Assembly (NCBI GenBank): GCA_029287355.1
Contig: JARFRH010000258.1
Coordinates: 1 to 54,732 of the forward strand
DNA length: 54,732 nt
From: Maribacter sp.
Lineage (GTDB): Bacteria > Bacteroidota > Bacteroidia > Flavobacteriales > Flavobacteriaceae
Direction: 5' to 3'
The notes beneath the pieces were generated by a model, which saw nothing but the letters and a program-made list of their open reading frames with translations, had not been told where the DNA came from and ran no database searches. A program made the position numbers and the translations under genes. Positions 43,791 through 53,400 of the stretch are shown in pieces (positions within the stretch are counted from its first letter, which is position 1; each line of letters begins with the position of its first letter).

Positions 43791-43806
43791 AAAGCGCCTT
43801 CGCTTT
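43791..43806 (-). terminator. Short hairpin after the Gfo/Idh gene
   Basis: AAAGCG (43791-43796) and CGCTTT (43801-43806) form a 6-bp stem with a 4-nt loop, 12 bp after the stop of the Gfo/Idh gene at 43819. The T run is poor on the minus strand and better on the plus strand. It may weaken read-through into the cytochrome gene. Confidence 0.3.
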
Positions 43807-43818
43807 TTTATGTATACG

Positions 43819-44952
43819 CTAGTTCTCCTTTAAGGTAAACTCGGGCAATCTGATAATTTCCCCTCCTTTCATGGCCGAATCGTGGGCCAAAATACCGACA
43901 CAGGTAATATTCGCGGCTTGTACCGCATTTGGGTAGGGTTGATCGTTATCTACCAGCGCCATCAAAAATTCATGCACGAGATGAGGGTGCGAACCACCAT
44001 GACCTGCACCTTGTGTAAATGAAAGGTGTGTATTGTCATCCGTATCATAAACCCCATGGGTCGTGAAGGCTTGTATTTCCTCAGGCAACAATTTAGCAAA
44101 ATCAGGACTTTCCATCTCTTCTGGAATTTCCGCTTCGGGTTTTTTGGCGGTATGCACGACTAAAGGTTGCCCTTCTATCAAAGGCCACTCGACCGATTTC
44201 TTGGAGCCGTATACTTCGAAGCTTTCACGGTACTGGCGTGCCACATCAAAAAGCGAACGGTAGACCTGTGCGCTTAAATCGGAATTTCGGAACTTAATAT
44301 GTGCCGTCTCCACCGCGAACGGTGAATCATATTCTTTAATTAATTCTTCCCGAATTCTTCCCGAGCCAAAGCAAGAAACATATTCCGCTTCATCTCTTGT
44401 AAGTGCTAAAATCGGCCCTACACAGTGCGTGGCATAGTGCATAGGCGGAAGTCCGGGCCAATAGTTCGGCCAACCATCCATATCTTGTTGATGGCTTGCT
44501 TTTAGAAATTGAATTTTACCGAGTTCACCATTGTCATACAGCTCTTTCATATATAAAAACTCACGTGCATAGACCACGGTTTCCATCATCATATAGGTCA
44601 AACCCGTTTCCTTTACCAGCGCCACAATTTGGCGACATTCCTCAACCGTCGTTGCCATGGGTACCGTACAGGCCACATGTTTTCCGGCTTTCAATGCAGC
44701 GATGGATTGTTCTGCATGATTCGGAATAGGGGTGTTGATATGAACAGCATCTATTTCCGGATCCTTGAGCAGCTCGTGATAGTCGGTATATCTTTTTTCT
44801 ATTCCAAAGGCATCCCCAATTTCGTCCATTTTAGCTTTGTTCCGCTGACATATGGCATGCATTACGGCATTAGGATGCTTTTGGTATATCGGTATAAACT
44901 CTGCCCCGAATCCTAGGCCCACAATAGCAATATTTACTTTTTTTGCGCTCAT
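43819..44952 (-). CDS. Gfo/Idh/MocA-family protein with altered EKP motif
   Basis: This 377-residue cytoplasmic protein has the Rossmann motif IAIVGLGFGAEF (8-19). The segment that normally reads EKP is TVP (residues 96-98 in KHVACTVPMATTVEEC), so the catalytic lysine is replaced by valine. The rest of the family pattern is intact, including WPGLPPMHYATHCVGPIL with the histidine region. The protein may bind NAD(P) and sugar but use another residue as acid/base, or it may have lost dehydrogenase activity. It lies 9 bp after the TIM-barrel isomerase gene. Confidence 0.85.
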   Translation of the reverse strand: MSAKKVNIAIVGLGFGAEFIPIYQKHPNAVMHAICQRNKAKMDEIGDAFGIEKRYTDYHELLKDPEIDAVHINTPIPNHAEQSIAALKAGKHVACTVPMATTVEECRQIVALVKETGLTYMMMETVVYAREFLYMKELYDNGELGKIQFLKASHQQDMDGWPNYWPGLPPMHYATHCVGPILALTRDEAEYVSCFGSGRIREELIKEYDSPFAVETAHIKFRNSDLSAQVYRSLFDVARQYRESFEVYGSKKSVEWPLIEGQPLVVHTAKKPEAEIPEEMESPDFAKLLPEEIQAFTTHGVYDTDDNTHLSFTQGAGHGGSHPHLVHEFLMALVDNDQPYPNAVQAANITCVGILAHDSAMKGGEIIRLPEFTLKEN

Positions 44953-44961
44953 CTTTTTGTT

Positions 44962-45822
44962 TTATGAATTGAAGGTATTCTTTAAAAATTTTAATCCCTC
45001 CGAAGCGAAATCATCTTGACTATGGGCTAGCTGCTTCCAAATGCAAACAGCACCTGCCAACTCTTTTATTTCCGGGGTAAAACTCTCTATGACCATAGCG
45101 CCCTTATAATCGACATCTTCCAAACCCAATTTAAAATCCTTCCAAGGGGTAAGTCCGGTTCCTGGAATTCCTCTGTGGTTTTCGGATACCTGAACATGAA
45201 TCAACTTATTACCAACGGAATTGATCGCTTCCCTGATATTCTTTTCTTCGATGGTCATGTGGAACCCATCCAATAACACCTTAGCGTTTGCATGATTGAT
45301 ATCGCTTACAAGGCGCATCACATCCTCAGCAGTATTGACCAAATCCGATTCGAAACGATTCAAAGGCTCCAATGCTATGGATTGCCCAAAGCCTTTTCCC
45401 ATTTCACAAACTTTGTAAAGATTGGTAACGGCTAGTTCCCATTCTATTTTTCGTTGTTCTTCTGATACCATTCGCGCTTTGCCTACCGCAGAATACATCG
45501 GACCGGCCAGAAAATCAACTTCTAAATACGACCCTATTTCGAAGCATTTTTCAATGTACTGAAAACAGTTTTTATGTAAGGCAACATCATCGGAAGTAAA
45601 ATCTTTTGTAGGGCCGAAAACACCGCAAACGGTGGGTTCTAATCCATTGTCCTTCAATGCCTGTTTAATCTTTTTTAGATCAATCAATTCAGGGTCTTCC
45701 ACAGGAATCTCTACGACATCAAAACCCATGGACTTAATTTTAGGAAAAAGCGATATAGAATCCGTACTAAAAGGTGATTGCCAAAGCCAAGTGCTTACGC
45801 CGTATGTTATATCTGTTGCCAT
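44962..45822 (-). CDS. DTE-like sugar isomerase/epimerase, TIM barrel
   Basis: This 286-residue protein resembles D-tagatose 3-epimerase. E152 (ALEPLNRFESD), D185 (LLDGFHM) and E246 (VIESF) fit the metal ligands. The fourth ligand, usually the second His of HxH, is Gln at 211 (HVQVSENHRGIPGTG). It lies between the ThuA/propeller/cupredoxin gene (7 bp) and the Gfo/Idh gene (9 bp), a tight operon. It probably isomerises a keto sugar; Gln for His may alter metal use. Confidence 0.85.
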   Translation of the reverse strand: MATDITYGVSTWLWQSPFSTDSISLFPKIKSMGFDVVEIPVEDPELIDLKKIKQALKDNGLEPTVCGVFGPTKDFTSDDVALHKNCFQYIEKCFEIGSYLEVDFLAGPMYSAVGKARMVSEEQRKIEWELAVTNLYKVCEMGKGFGQSIALEPLNRFESDLVNTAEDVMRLVSDINHANAKVLLDGFHMTIEEKNIREAINSVGNKLIHVQVSENHRGIPGTGLTPWKDFKLGLEDVDYKGAMVIESFTPEIKELAGAVCIWKQLAHSQDDFASEGLKFLKNTFNS

Positions 45823-45829
45823 AAATCCC

Positions 45830-48800
45830 TTATTGAACCACTTTCATTATACCTTGCATGATCCGCCAATGCCCTGGAAAAGTACAGACATACGGATATT
45901 CTCCTGGTTTGTCAGGGGCCGTAAATCGCAATACCACTTTTTCATTCGGATTCACCAATGCGGTCGCATGTAAAACTTCCGGCATGCTCGGAATGTAATT
46001 TCTATCCGATGCGCTAGGGTCTTGAGCCAATTTATCCGCTGCTGCTCCAACTTTTTCTATACTTCCTTCCGCTAGGATCAGAAGGTTATGCTGCATGAAA
46101 TCATTGTTTTCAAAAACTAAGGTAACCGTACTACCAGCCTTGACTACGAACTCACTTAGATCATACTTCATTTGATTCTGGATCGTCTTCATGGTAATGA
46201 CCGTGCCTTTTTCAGGGGCACTCATGATCGATTCACTATCCGCTGCTACTTTGTCGTAATTTTTGGCAAAAACCGCAGCAATCGAAGTCCCGCCGAAGGC
46301 ATTATTTGCGCTTTCCGCAAAATCGGTTTCTACTTCATATTTCCAGTCACCGGCCAAAGAAACCGTTGTCTTTCCTGAACGAATATACATTTGGTCGGGT
46401 TCGCCATAAACCCCACCTCCACCACCGGTATCCTCGACCCGTATGGCAATTGTATTTTTTCCTTTGTTCAGCACCCCAACTGGGATATCATAATAACGGT
46501 TTTTGGCATACTCCTTTTCGGTTAGCCCCACTTGTGTACCATTGATGTACACAATATCCGAATCATCTATGGGCCCCAAAGAAACGTATGTTGAAGCGGT
46601 AACGCTAAAATTAAAATCGCGTCGAAACCAAATGACACCATCAATTTGGAGTCCGGCATCTTCGATATATTGCGGTAATGCCATCGTTGTCCAGGCGGTA
46701 TCATCATAAGCTGCCGCTTGTCTTTTTGCCTTAGGTGCGTCATCGAATTTTATATGCGGGTTTTCGGCAATATATTGCTTCATGAAACCGGCACCATGCC
46801 TGCTTGCAACTGCATATAACGCTTTAGAGAGCCAACTATCATCGGTGACCGACTTTTCCTTGCTTAATTCATAAAGCAACTTACCAATTGATTCGGATGC
46901 CGGTCTTTCCGTATAATAAAGTAGGGCAGCCAATCTCACGGATGCATCTGTATCGTACAGCACCTTGGCTTTAACCATATAGTCATCTGTAGTTTTATTT
47001 TTTGGCAATATTTGAATCGCTGCTTTCCTAACGGCAGCCGCAGGATGAAACAAAGCCCCAGTTACCACGTTAATCGCTTCCATATCAACACCCAAAGCAC
47101 CCAGCCCATCAATAATCCACAGGGCATGCAAGGCCGCTACATTCATACCCATTCCATCTACTTTGGAATCGTTCACCAATTTGTAAAGCGACCTTAAAAC
47201 ATCGGTGTTATTGCGCGCTATTAACAATCGCTGTGCTGTCATCCTCCAGAACATATTCTCATGAGACAAAGCACGTACCAATGCCTCGGGCTTTTCTATA
47301 TCCAATACCAAAACATCCTCAACTTCCGATGTTTTCGGTATCACACGCCAAATACGGCCTCTTGACTTATCCCGCAGTGGATTCACATAGGCATTACCTG
47401 GCCCGTTTTCACCTTTAAAACCACCAAAACTCTCGCTCGGGGTAGGATTGTGCTGTACAATAAAGTTATACCAATCGGCCACCCAAACATTTCCATCCGG
47501 CCCAACTTTGGCCTCAACCGGTGATACCCATTCATCTGAACTCGCAAAAAGGTTTCCCCCATCTTTTTCAATATATCCTGCACCGTTCTTTTCAATTTTA
47601 GCAATATGAACCAATCCTCCTGTAGGCTCACATATAAAAGCAACCTTATTCCAATACCAATTCGGGTACTTACGTGCCGTATAAAAATGATGACCGGCCG
47701 CCGCTGTAAATCCTCCAAAAACATCTACCTGTCTGTAATTTTGGGTTATGGGTTGCATGTCGTAATGACCATCTATTTTTAAACTTCCCTGCGCGGGAAT
47801 ACCCTCTAAACCTTCCATCGCAGCATTCGGAATACCTAAAAAGACACTGTGTGTATTATTCGCGGTAGAAGCAAAAAGCGAATTATCTTCGGTAATCCCC
47901 AGACCCCAGGTATTATTACTGGTATTGGTCAAAACCTCAAAATATTTTTTCTTCGGATTGAAGCGGTACATATTCTGATTAAAATCGAATGCTTCCTCAT
48001 AAATGCTTCCCTCAAAACCGGCATAACCGACCACCCCATATATATTATTATCAATACCATTTTGAAGGTTCGAAGGCCCGGCATGGGTATCCGATACACC
48101 CCAGCCATCAATTATTATTTCACGAACATCAGCTTTATCATCACCATCGGTATCTTTCAGAAATAGAAAGTACGGGGCTTGAGAAACCACAATACCTCCA
48201 TCATAAAAGGCAAAGCTAGTAGGAATGTTCAACTGCTCCGCAAACACCGTGACCTTATCCGCTCTTCCATCGCCATCGGTATCTTCTAATATTTTTACAC
48301 TATCATCGCCAATGCCTTGTTCTTCACGAACCGTGTTAGGGTAATCAACGGTTTCAATTACCCACAAGCGACCTTTCTCATCCCAATTCATCGCAATGGG
48401 GTTGATAATATCCGGTTCTGAAGCAAACAACTGTAAATCAAAACCAGCAGGCACTTGAATTAATTTTTCAGATGCTTCAGGAGTAAGAGGCAACTGATAT
48501 TTAGGGGCTGGGTCTCTCTTTTCATAATTCGGAATTCCAGAACGTTCTTCATAGGTTAAAGTTGGAATATCTTTTGAAAACGCTTCCCAATTTTTCTTGA
48601 CATTGGCGTCAACAGCCCATAAAATACCTTGTTTGACTAGTTGCTGAAAACCTGGTAGGTTCCAAGTTCGTTCATCATGGCCATACGCCGTATAAAACAC
48701 TTTTCCCTCACCATGTTCTTTTGCCCAGGTCCATGGTTCGCGATGGTCGCCTTCGACTCTTTCCATTAAGACCGTAATGTCCTCCGCTATTTTATCGTGT

Positions 48801-49324
48801 ACATACGTTTCGTCCCAAGTGGAAAATTCCGCCAGACCTTGCATGGCAGGGTGTTCCTTGTTTACAATCGAGGTGCTGAAAGTACCTGTGCCGTGTTCCA
48901 TAAACTGTGCCCCTACCAAATCGATATACTCTGGCGAATTCTTAAAACAAAAACTAGCGGAATGGATAGGGATAAAGGCATTTCCCTCGGATACAAAATT
49001 CAACAATGCCTTCTCCTGGGTAGGATTGATGCTTTCGTGATTGGCGTATACAATCAGGCCATCGAACAGGCCCAAGTTTTTATCATTTAAATCAGTGACA
49101 TCCTCCGTGTAGGTCATATTGATACCCTCCTTGGTCAAGGCCGAAGCCAAAATAGGGAAATAGGCCCTTGAATTATGGTGCTCTATTTCATGCCCAAGAA
49201 AGAGGAGTTCTATGCGGCGCGGACGGTCGTCAGCAGCAACTTCATTTTTCGCCTTTGAATTACATGCTACCAAAAAAGTAACCAATAGTATACTGCAAAT
49301 AGTGCCCTTCAAATAAAATTTCAT
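45830..49324 (-). CDS. ThuA/PVC-type propeller/HEAT/cupredoxin fusion lipoprotein
   Basis: This 1164-residue lipoprotein (signal ending FLVAC) has five parts. A ThuA-like domain spans about 30-250. A propeller with ILEDTDGDGRADK and FLKDTDGDDKADV spans about 290-680. HEAT-like helices span about 690-880. A galactose-binding-like beta domain (YVSLGPIDDSDIVYINGTQV) spans about 895-1030. The C-terminal blue-copper domain has a His in MQHN and Cys, His and Met ligands in YVCTFPGHW...M. No CxxCH is present anywhere, so the usual cytochrome is replaced by a cupredoxin. It is the first gene of its operon and divergent from AraC. It may oxidise a sugar and pass electrons to copper. Confidence 0.88.
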   Translation of the reverse strand: MKFYLKGTICSILLVTFLVACNSKAKNEVAADDRPRRIELLFLGHEIEHHNSRAYFPILASALTKEGINMTYTEDVTDLNDKNLGLFDGLIVYANHESINPTQEKALLNFVSEGNAFIPIHSASFCFKNSPEYIDLVGAQFMEHGTGTFSTSIVNKEHPAMQGLAEFSTWDETYVHDKIAEDITVLMERVEGDHREPWTWAKEHGEGKVFYTAYGHDERTWNLPGFQQLVKQGILWAVDANVKKNWEAFSKDIPTLTYEERSGIPNYEKRDPAPKYQLPLTPEASEKLIQVPAGFDLQLFASEPDIINPIAMNWDEKGRLWVIETVDYPNTVREEQGIGDDSVKILEDTDGDGRADKVTVFAEQLNIPTSFAFYDGGIVVSQAPYFLFLKDTDGDDKADVREIIIDGWGVSDTHAGPSNLQNGIDNNIYGVVGYAGFEGSIYEEAFDFNQNMYRFNPKKKYFEVLTNTSNNTWGLGITEDNSLFASTANNTHSVFLGIPNAAMEGLEGIPAQGSLKIDGHYDMQPITQNYRQVDVFGGFTAAAGHHFYTARKYPNWYWNKVAFICEPTGGLVHIAKIEKNGAGYIEKDGGNLFASSDEWVSPVEAKVGPDGNVWVADWYNFIVQHNPTPSESFGGFKGENGPGNAYVNPLRDKSRGRIWRVIPKTSEVEDVLVLDIEKPEALVRALSHENMFWRMTAQRLLIARNNTDVLRSLYKLVNDSKVDGMGMNVAALHALWIIDGLGALGVDMEAINVVTGALFHPAAAVRKAAIQILPKNKTTDDYMVKAKVLYDTDASVRLAALLYYTERPASESIGKLLYELSKEKSVTDDSWLSKALYAVASRHGAGFMKQYIAENPHIKFDDAPKAKRQAAAYDDTAWTTMALPQYIEDAGLQIDGVIWFRRDFNFSVTASTYVSLGPIDDSDIVYINGTQVGLTEKEYAKNRYYDIPVGVLNKGKNTIAIRVEDTGGGGGVYGEPDQMYIRSGKTTVSLAGDWKYEVETDFAESANNAFGGTSIAAVFAKNYDKVAADSESIMSAPEKGTVITMKTIQNQMKYDLSEFVVKAGSTVTLVFENNDFMQHNLLILAEGSIEKVGAAADKLAQDPSASDRNYIPSMPEVLHATALVNPNEKVVLRFTAPDKPGEYPYVCTFPGHWRIMQGIMKVVQ

Positions 49325-49347
49325 GGTTTTCTACGCTAAAGATTTAT

Positions 49348-49418
49348 CAAGTTTAAGTAATTATATCATATAAAAAAGACTGTCTTATAGCACATACTGA
49401 CTTTATTATATCATATAA
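49348..49418. promoter_or_regulatory. Repeated palindromic sites and promoter between fusion gene and AraC gene
   Basis: ATTATATCATATAA occurs twice in the same orientation (49360-49373 and 49405-49418), with starts 45 bp apart. Each copy is itself a near-palindrome (TTATAT-C-ATATAA). On the minus strand the first copy lies just upstream of TAAACTTG (49348-49355), a one-mismatch -7 box for the fusion gene. They are good candidates for AraC-regulator sites. Confidence 0.5.
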
Positions 49419-49502
49419 TTGTAAATTACCTATTTTTACGGATAAATTAGTGTTATTTTTTAGAATTAACTTGGTTGTGATTTGGCTTAAAAAACGTGTA
49501 TT

Positions 49503-50372
49503 TTGAAATCCGCTTTACAAAAATCCCCGATTCCCCATACACACGCGTTTGTGGTCCAGTCCTTAAAACAGTCCGTATTTGACCCCAACTGGCATTTTCA
49601 TCCAGAATACCAAATATTCATGGTGTTGAAGGGAAAAGGGACCAGATTCGTGGGAGACCATGTAAAATCTTTTAAAGCAGGGGATATTACTTTTTTAGGC
49701 CCTAATCTCCCACATTTATGGCGCAGTGACCAAGAAGAACTTGTAACTAAAAGGAGCCCTTTGGCTGAAGGTATTGTAGTCTATTTTAATGAAAATTTTA
49801 TTAGTGATACCCTTTTGGATAAGGAGGAAGGTATTTTGTTACGTAAGCTATTTAGAAATAGTTTGCGCGGGATTGATATCAATGGAAAAACTGCAAATAC
49901 CATAGGTCAACTGATTTTGAATTTACCGCTTCAAGAGGATTTCGATGCCGTACTTGGACTATTGCATATTCTGAACCGTCTTTCGCAAACGGATGATATT
50001 GAGCTATTGGCCAGTTCGGGCTATACAAATACACAAAGCGAAGGAGATACGGAACGAATGAATCGGGTATATGCATATGTGATGAAACATTTCAAAAGGA
50101 AAATACCCATTTCCGAACTCGCGTCATTGACCAATATGACACCCACTTCGTTTAGTAGATATTTCAAGACCCATGCCAACAAAACCTTTTCCGAGTTTGT
50201 GAGCGAAATACGCATTGGTCATGCCTGCAAACTACTCATCGACAAAAAGAAGAATGCCTCGCAGGCATGCTATGAAAGTGGGTTTCAAACTTTGTCCAAT
50301 TTCAATAGACAGTTCAAGGTGGCTACCAAACGAACACCATTGGAATTCAAAAAACGTTATGAGATGAAGTGA
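49503..50372 (+). CDS. AraC-family transcriptional regulator
   Basis: This 289-residue protein starts at a TTG (49503); the frame is closed by a TAA 15 bp upstream, and no ATG occurs near the N-terminus. A cupin-like ligand domain occupies residues 20-150 (WHFHPEYQIFMVLKGKGTRF). The C-terminal AraC double helix-turn-helix has ISELASLTNMTPTSFSRYFK and ASQACYESGFQTLSNFNRQFK. It is divergent from the ThuA/cupredoxin fusion operon and probably senses a sugar to activate it. It converges with the DUF6807 gene. Confidence 0.92.
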   Translation: MKSALQKSPIPHTHAFVVQSLKQSVFDPNWHFHPEYQIFMVLKGKGTRFVGDHVKSFKAGDITFLGPNLPHLWRSDQEELVTKRSPLAEGIVVYFNENFISDTLLDKEEGILLRKLFRNSLRGIDINGKTANTIGQLILNLPLQEDFDAVLGLLHILNRLSQTDDIELLASSGYTNTQSEGDTERMNRVYAYVMKHFKRKIPISELASLTNMTPTSFSRYFKTHANKTFSEFVSEIRIGHACKLLIDKKKNASQACYESGFQTLSNFNRQFKVATKRTPLEFKKRYEMK

Positions 50373-50461
50373 TTTTTTGATCCTCGTGCTGCGCTGCTAC
50401 ATCGCGAAATTATTTCTCAAATTTCACTGATGTACAGCTTATCATATTGCCAAAACAAGAC

Positions 50462-53400
50462 CTAGGGTGACACTACCAATTTAGTAGGAGGATTTAGCAC
50501 TTTTAAATACGCCACTAAATTTAATACCTCTACATCCGATAGATTGTTCAAAAGTCCGTCAGGCATCATTGACTTTGTAGTTACTTCTCGATTTTGAATT
50601 TTTGAAGTACTAATGGAAATCGGATCCTGACCAACTACTCTTAGGCTTACATTTCTATCGTTTTCAGCAATAATATTTCCACTATAAGTTCTTCCATCAT
50701 TAGTGGTAATCACAATAGTTTTATAATCATCTTGAATGTCTGCGTTGGGGTCTAAAATATTACTCAAGAGATAAGCGGTATTGGTCCTATTTGAACCGGT
50801 CAAATCTGGTCCGATAACGCCCCCCTTACCATGCATCATATGGCAGGCAAAGCATGTACGCTGATAAACGAGTTCCCCCTGAGAAGGGTCCGCCTCTGAA
50901 ATTGCGGCATCACTCAGTAATCTCTGATATTTACTAAACTGTCCCTGTTTATCACCTGAAATCTCATCTATTGGTCCCCAGATTTCAACAAAACCATTGC
51001 CGACAACTCTTTTTAATTGCAATGCGACATAGGCTGGAATGTCTTTTTTAGGCATGGATCCATCTTTTATGGCAAGAGCCAAAGGCCAACCATATATAGG
51101 TCTTGAAGCCAAGGTTTGAATAACTTCTTGCTTTTCCAAAATTGAATAGTTAGGGTATTCTTTTAAAACGAGTTTACCCAAATCTTCATTGCTATATGCA
51201 GCCACCGCTCGAATTGCAACTAGGCGCAATTTTGGATTTTGAAGCAATTTGGGCAACATAGCTTCCAATTCTTTTCGCTGTTGCACAGCCAAGTTTTTAA
51301 TAGCATTTTGCTGTTGCGGAACTTTCGAGTTTGGGTCATTAATAATGGCCATCATCTTTATGGCCGCGGCAACGCTGCCAAATCGCTGGGCTATTTCATC
51401 AGAAATCGCAACCAAATTTGAGTCCGCTTGCAATTGCTCATACGTCACTGACCAATTCGATGGCTCTTTCAAATCGGCTCTACTCTCCAAGCCTGACAAC
51501 ATACCATTTAAAAGATGAACTTGCGCATCGGACTTTTTTGCTACTCCCGCTACCAGTTGTTCTAATTTATCTCCGTCGATAAGTCTTCGCCCAATTTTTT
51601 CCGTGATAGCCGGAATTTGACTTTGACCCGCTAACTCCAATGCCTTTTTAGGGTCTTTGGCTACCAAAGGTTCAATACCGAACCAAAGCATGAACGGAAT
51701 ATTTGGATCGCTGATGTCTTCTTTGTATTTCACCAAAGAAGCAGCAATAGCCCAGCGATCGTCTTCCCCAATACGTTGTAAGGCTGAGGCCAAGTAGAGT
51801 CGAACGACGGGCGAAGATTCGCTTTTCGCTAAAGTGGTCAAAGCATCCAATCCAATTTTGGAAGGATATGCGTCTTCAACCATGAATTGTATTGCCCAGC
51901 CTCTAATATACTGCTCTTTGTCTTTTGTAAGTTGGATCAGCTCATCCGAAGATAAGTTGTTGGTCACGTGTAGCGTCCACAGCGCGCGCAGTCTAATGTC
52001 CTCGTTCTTATGATTCTTTAACAATGCTCTTGCTTTTGAAACCGCAGCAGCATCCAACTCCCCCTTGTTAGCCCGGTTTTGTAAAATGATTCTCGCTCTT
52101 CGCGCGTGCCAATTACTTTTGCTCAATTGCAAATCAACGAGTTGAGCATCACTTTTTTTGGCTAGGTCAGTATAGCGTCCAGGCCAATTTTCGGCCAAAG
52201 ACTTTTCAGGCATGATCCGGAAAACCCTACCCGTATCTTTATTGACAACCTCATTTCCACAGATATCAGCATCATGCCAATCTAAGACATATAGTCCGCC
52301 TTCAGGACCTACCTCCATGCTAAAGCCAATCCATTGGGCATTATTGGCCAACATGAAGTCTTCTCCATGACTAGCACTAAAACCCGAACCATTCTTATTT
52401 AAAACATCGGAAAGTACCGCGTGCTCGTGAATATTCGCCATGAAAATTTTTCCTTGCTGATCTGCAGGAAAAGCATCTGATTGATAGATTCGTGCACCAC
52501 CATGGGCAGATCGATGCCGATGATCCACAATGGTCTGAATATCTTCATAGATATACGGATTGTAATGTTGACCGCCTTGACGGTGGTAAATACCGCCCGG
52601 AATGATATGGAATAAATGTGGAATCACGCATGCAGATATCAGCATTTGCCCTTTGGCATCATAGTCGATTCCCCAAGGATTGCTAAATCCGTGTGCTACC
52701 ACTTCAAAGCGTTTCTTAATAGGATGATAGCGCCAAACACCTCCATTAATATCGACACCCTCTGCATCTAACAAATCTTCTGGGAAAGCCTCCCCATGTT
52801 TGTATATCTTGCCTTTTCCCTTCGGTTTTCGAATCACGGAAGGGGTCGCAAAACCTTCTAACCCGTATAGCCAGCCATCTGGTCCCCAATGAAAACTATT
52901 GATGGTTTCATGACGATCACGCATTCCCCATCCCGTTAGCAAAACCTCAATAGCTGCCACATCTGCTTTGTCGTCGCCATCTTTATCAGGCACGAAAAGT
53001 AAATTTGGTGGTGCACCAAGGAACAAGCCATCATGACCAACTGCAATTGCGGATGGAAAAGGTATTCCTTCTAAAAATACCTTTCTACTATCTACAACTC
53101 CATCACGATCGGTATCTTCCAAAATCAATATGCGACTGTCACCCGAATTGGAGAAACCGTTTTGACGATTTTCATAATCCCTGTTTTCTGCGATCCACAT
53201 TCTGCCACGATCATCCCAGCAAAAAGCCATAGGTTGTGTAATCATGGGCTCAGAAGCGTATGCATTTACTTTATACCCTTCCTTAATGGTCATCGCATTA
53301 ACGGCCTCTTGCGGATTCAGTAGTTTGGCATCTCTAGCTTCTTGACGTGCAATATTCCAAAGTGAAGCTGTATTGTACATGCCTTTATCCCCAACATAAT

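Noticed and set aside
48795-48812. GTGTACATACG similar to the operator core
   Set aside because: It lies inside a coding region and only one half matches, so it is most likely chance.
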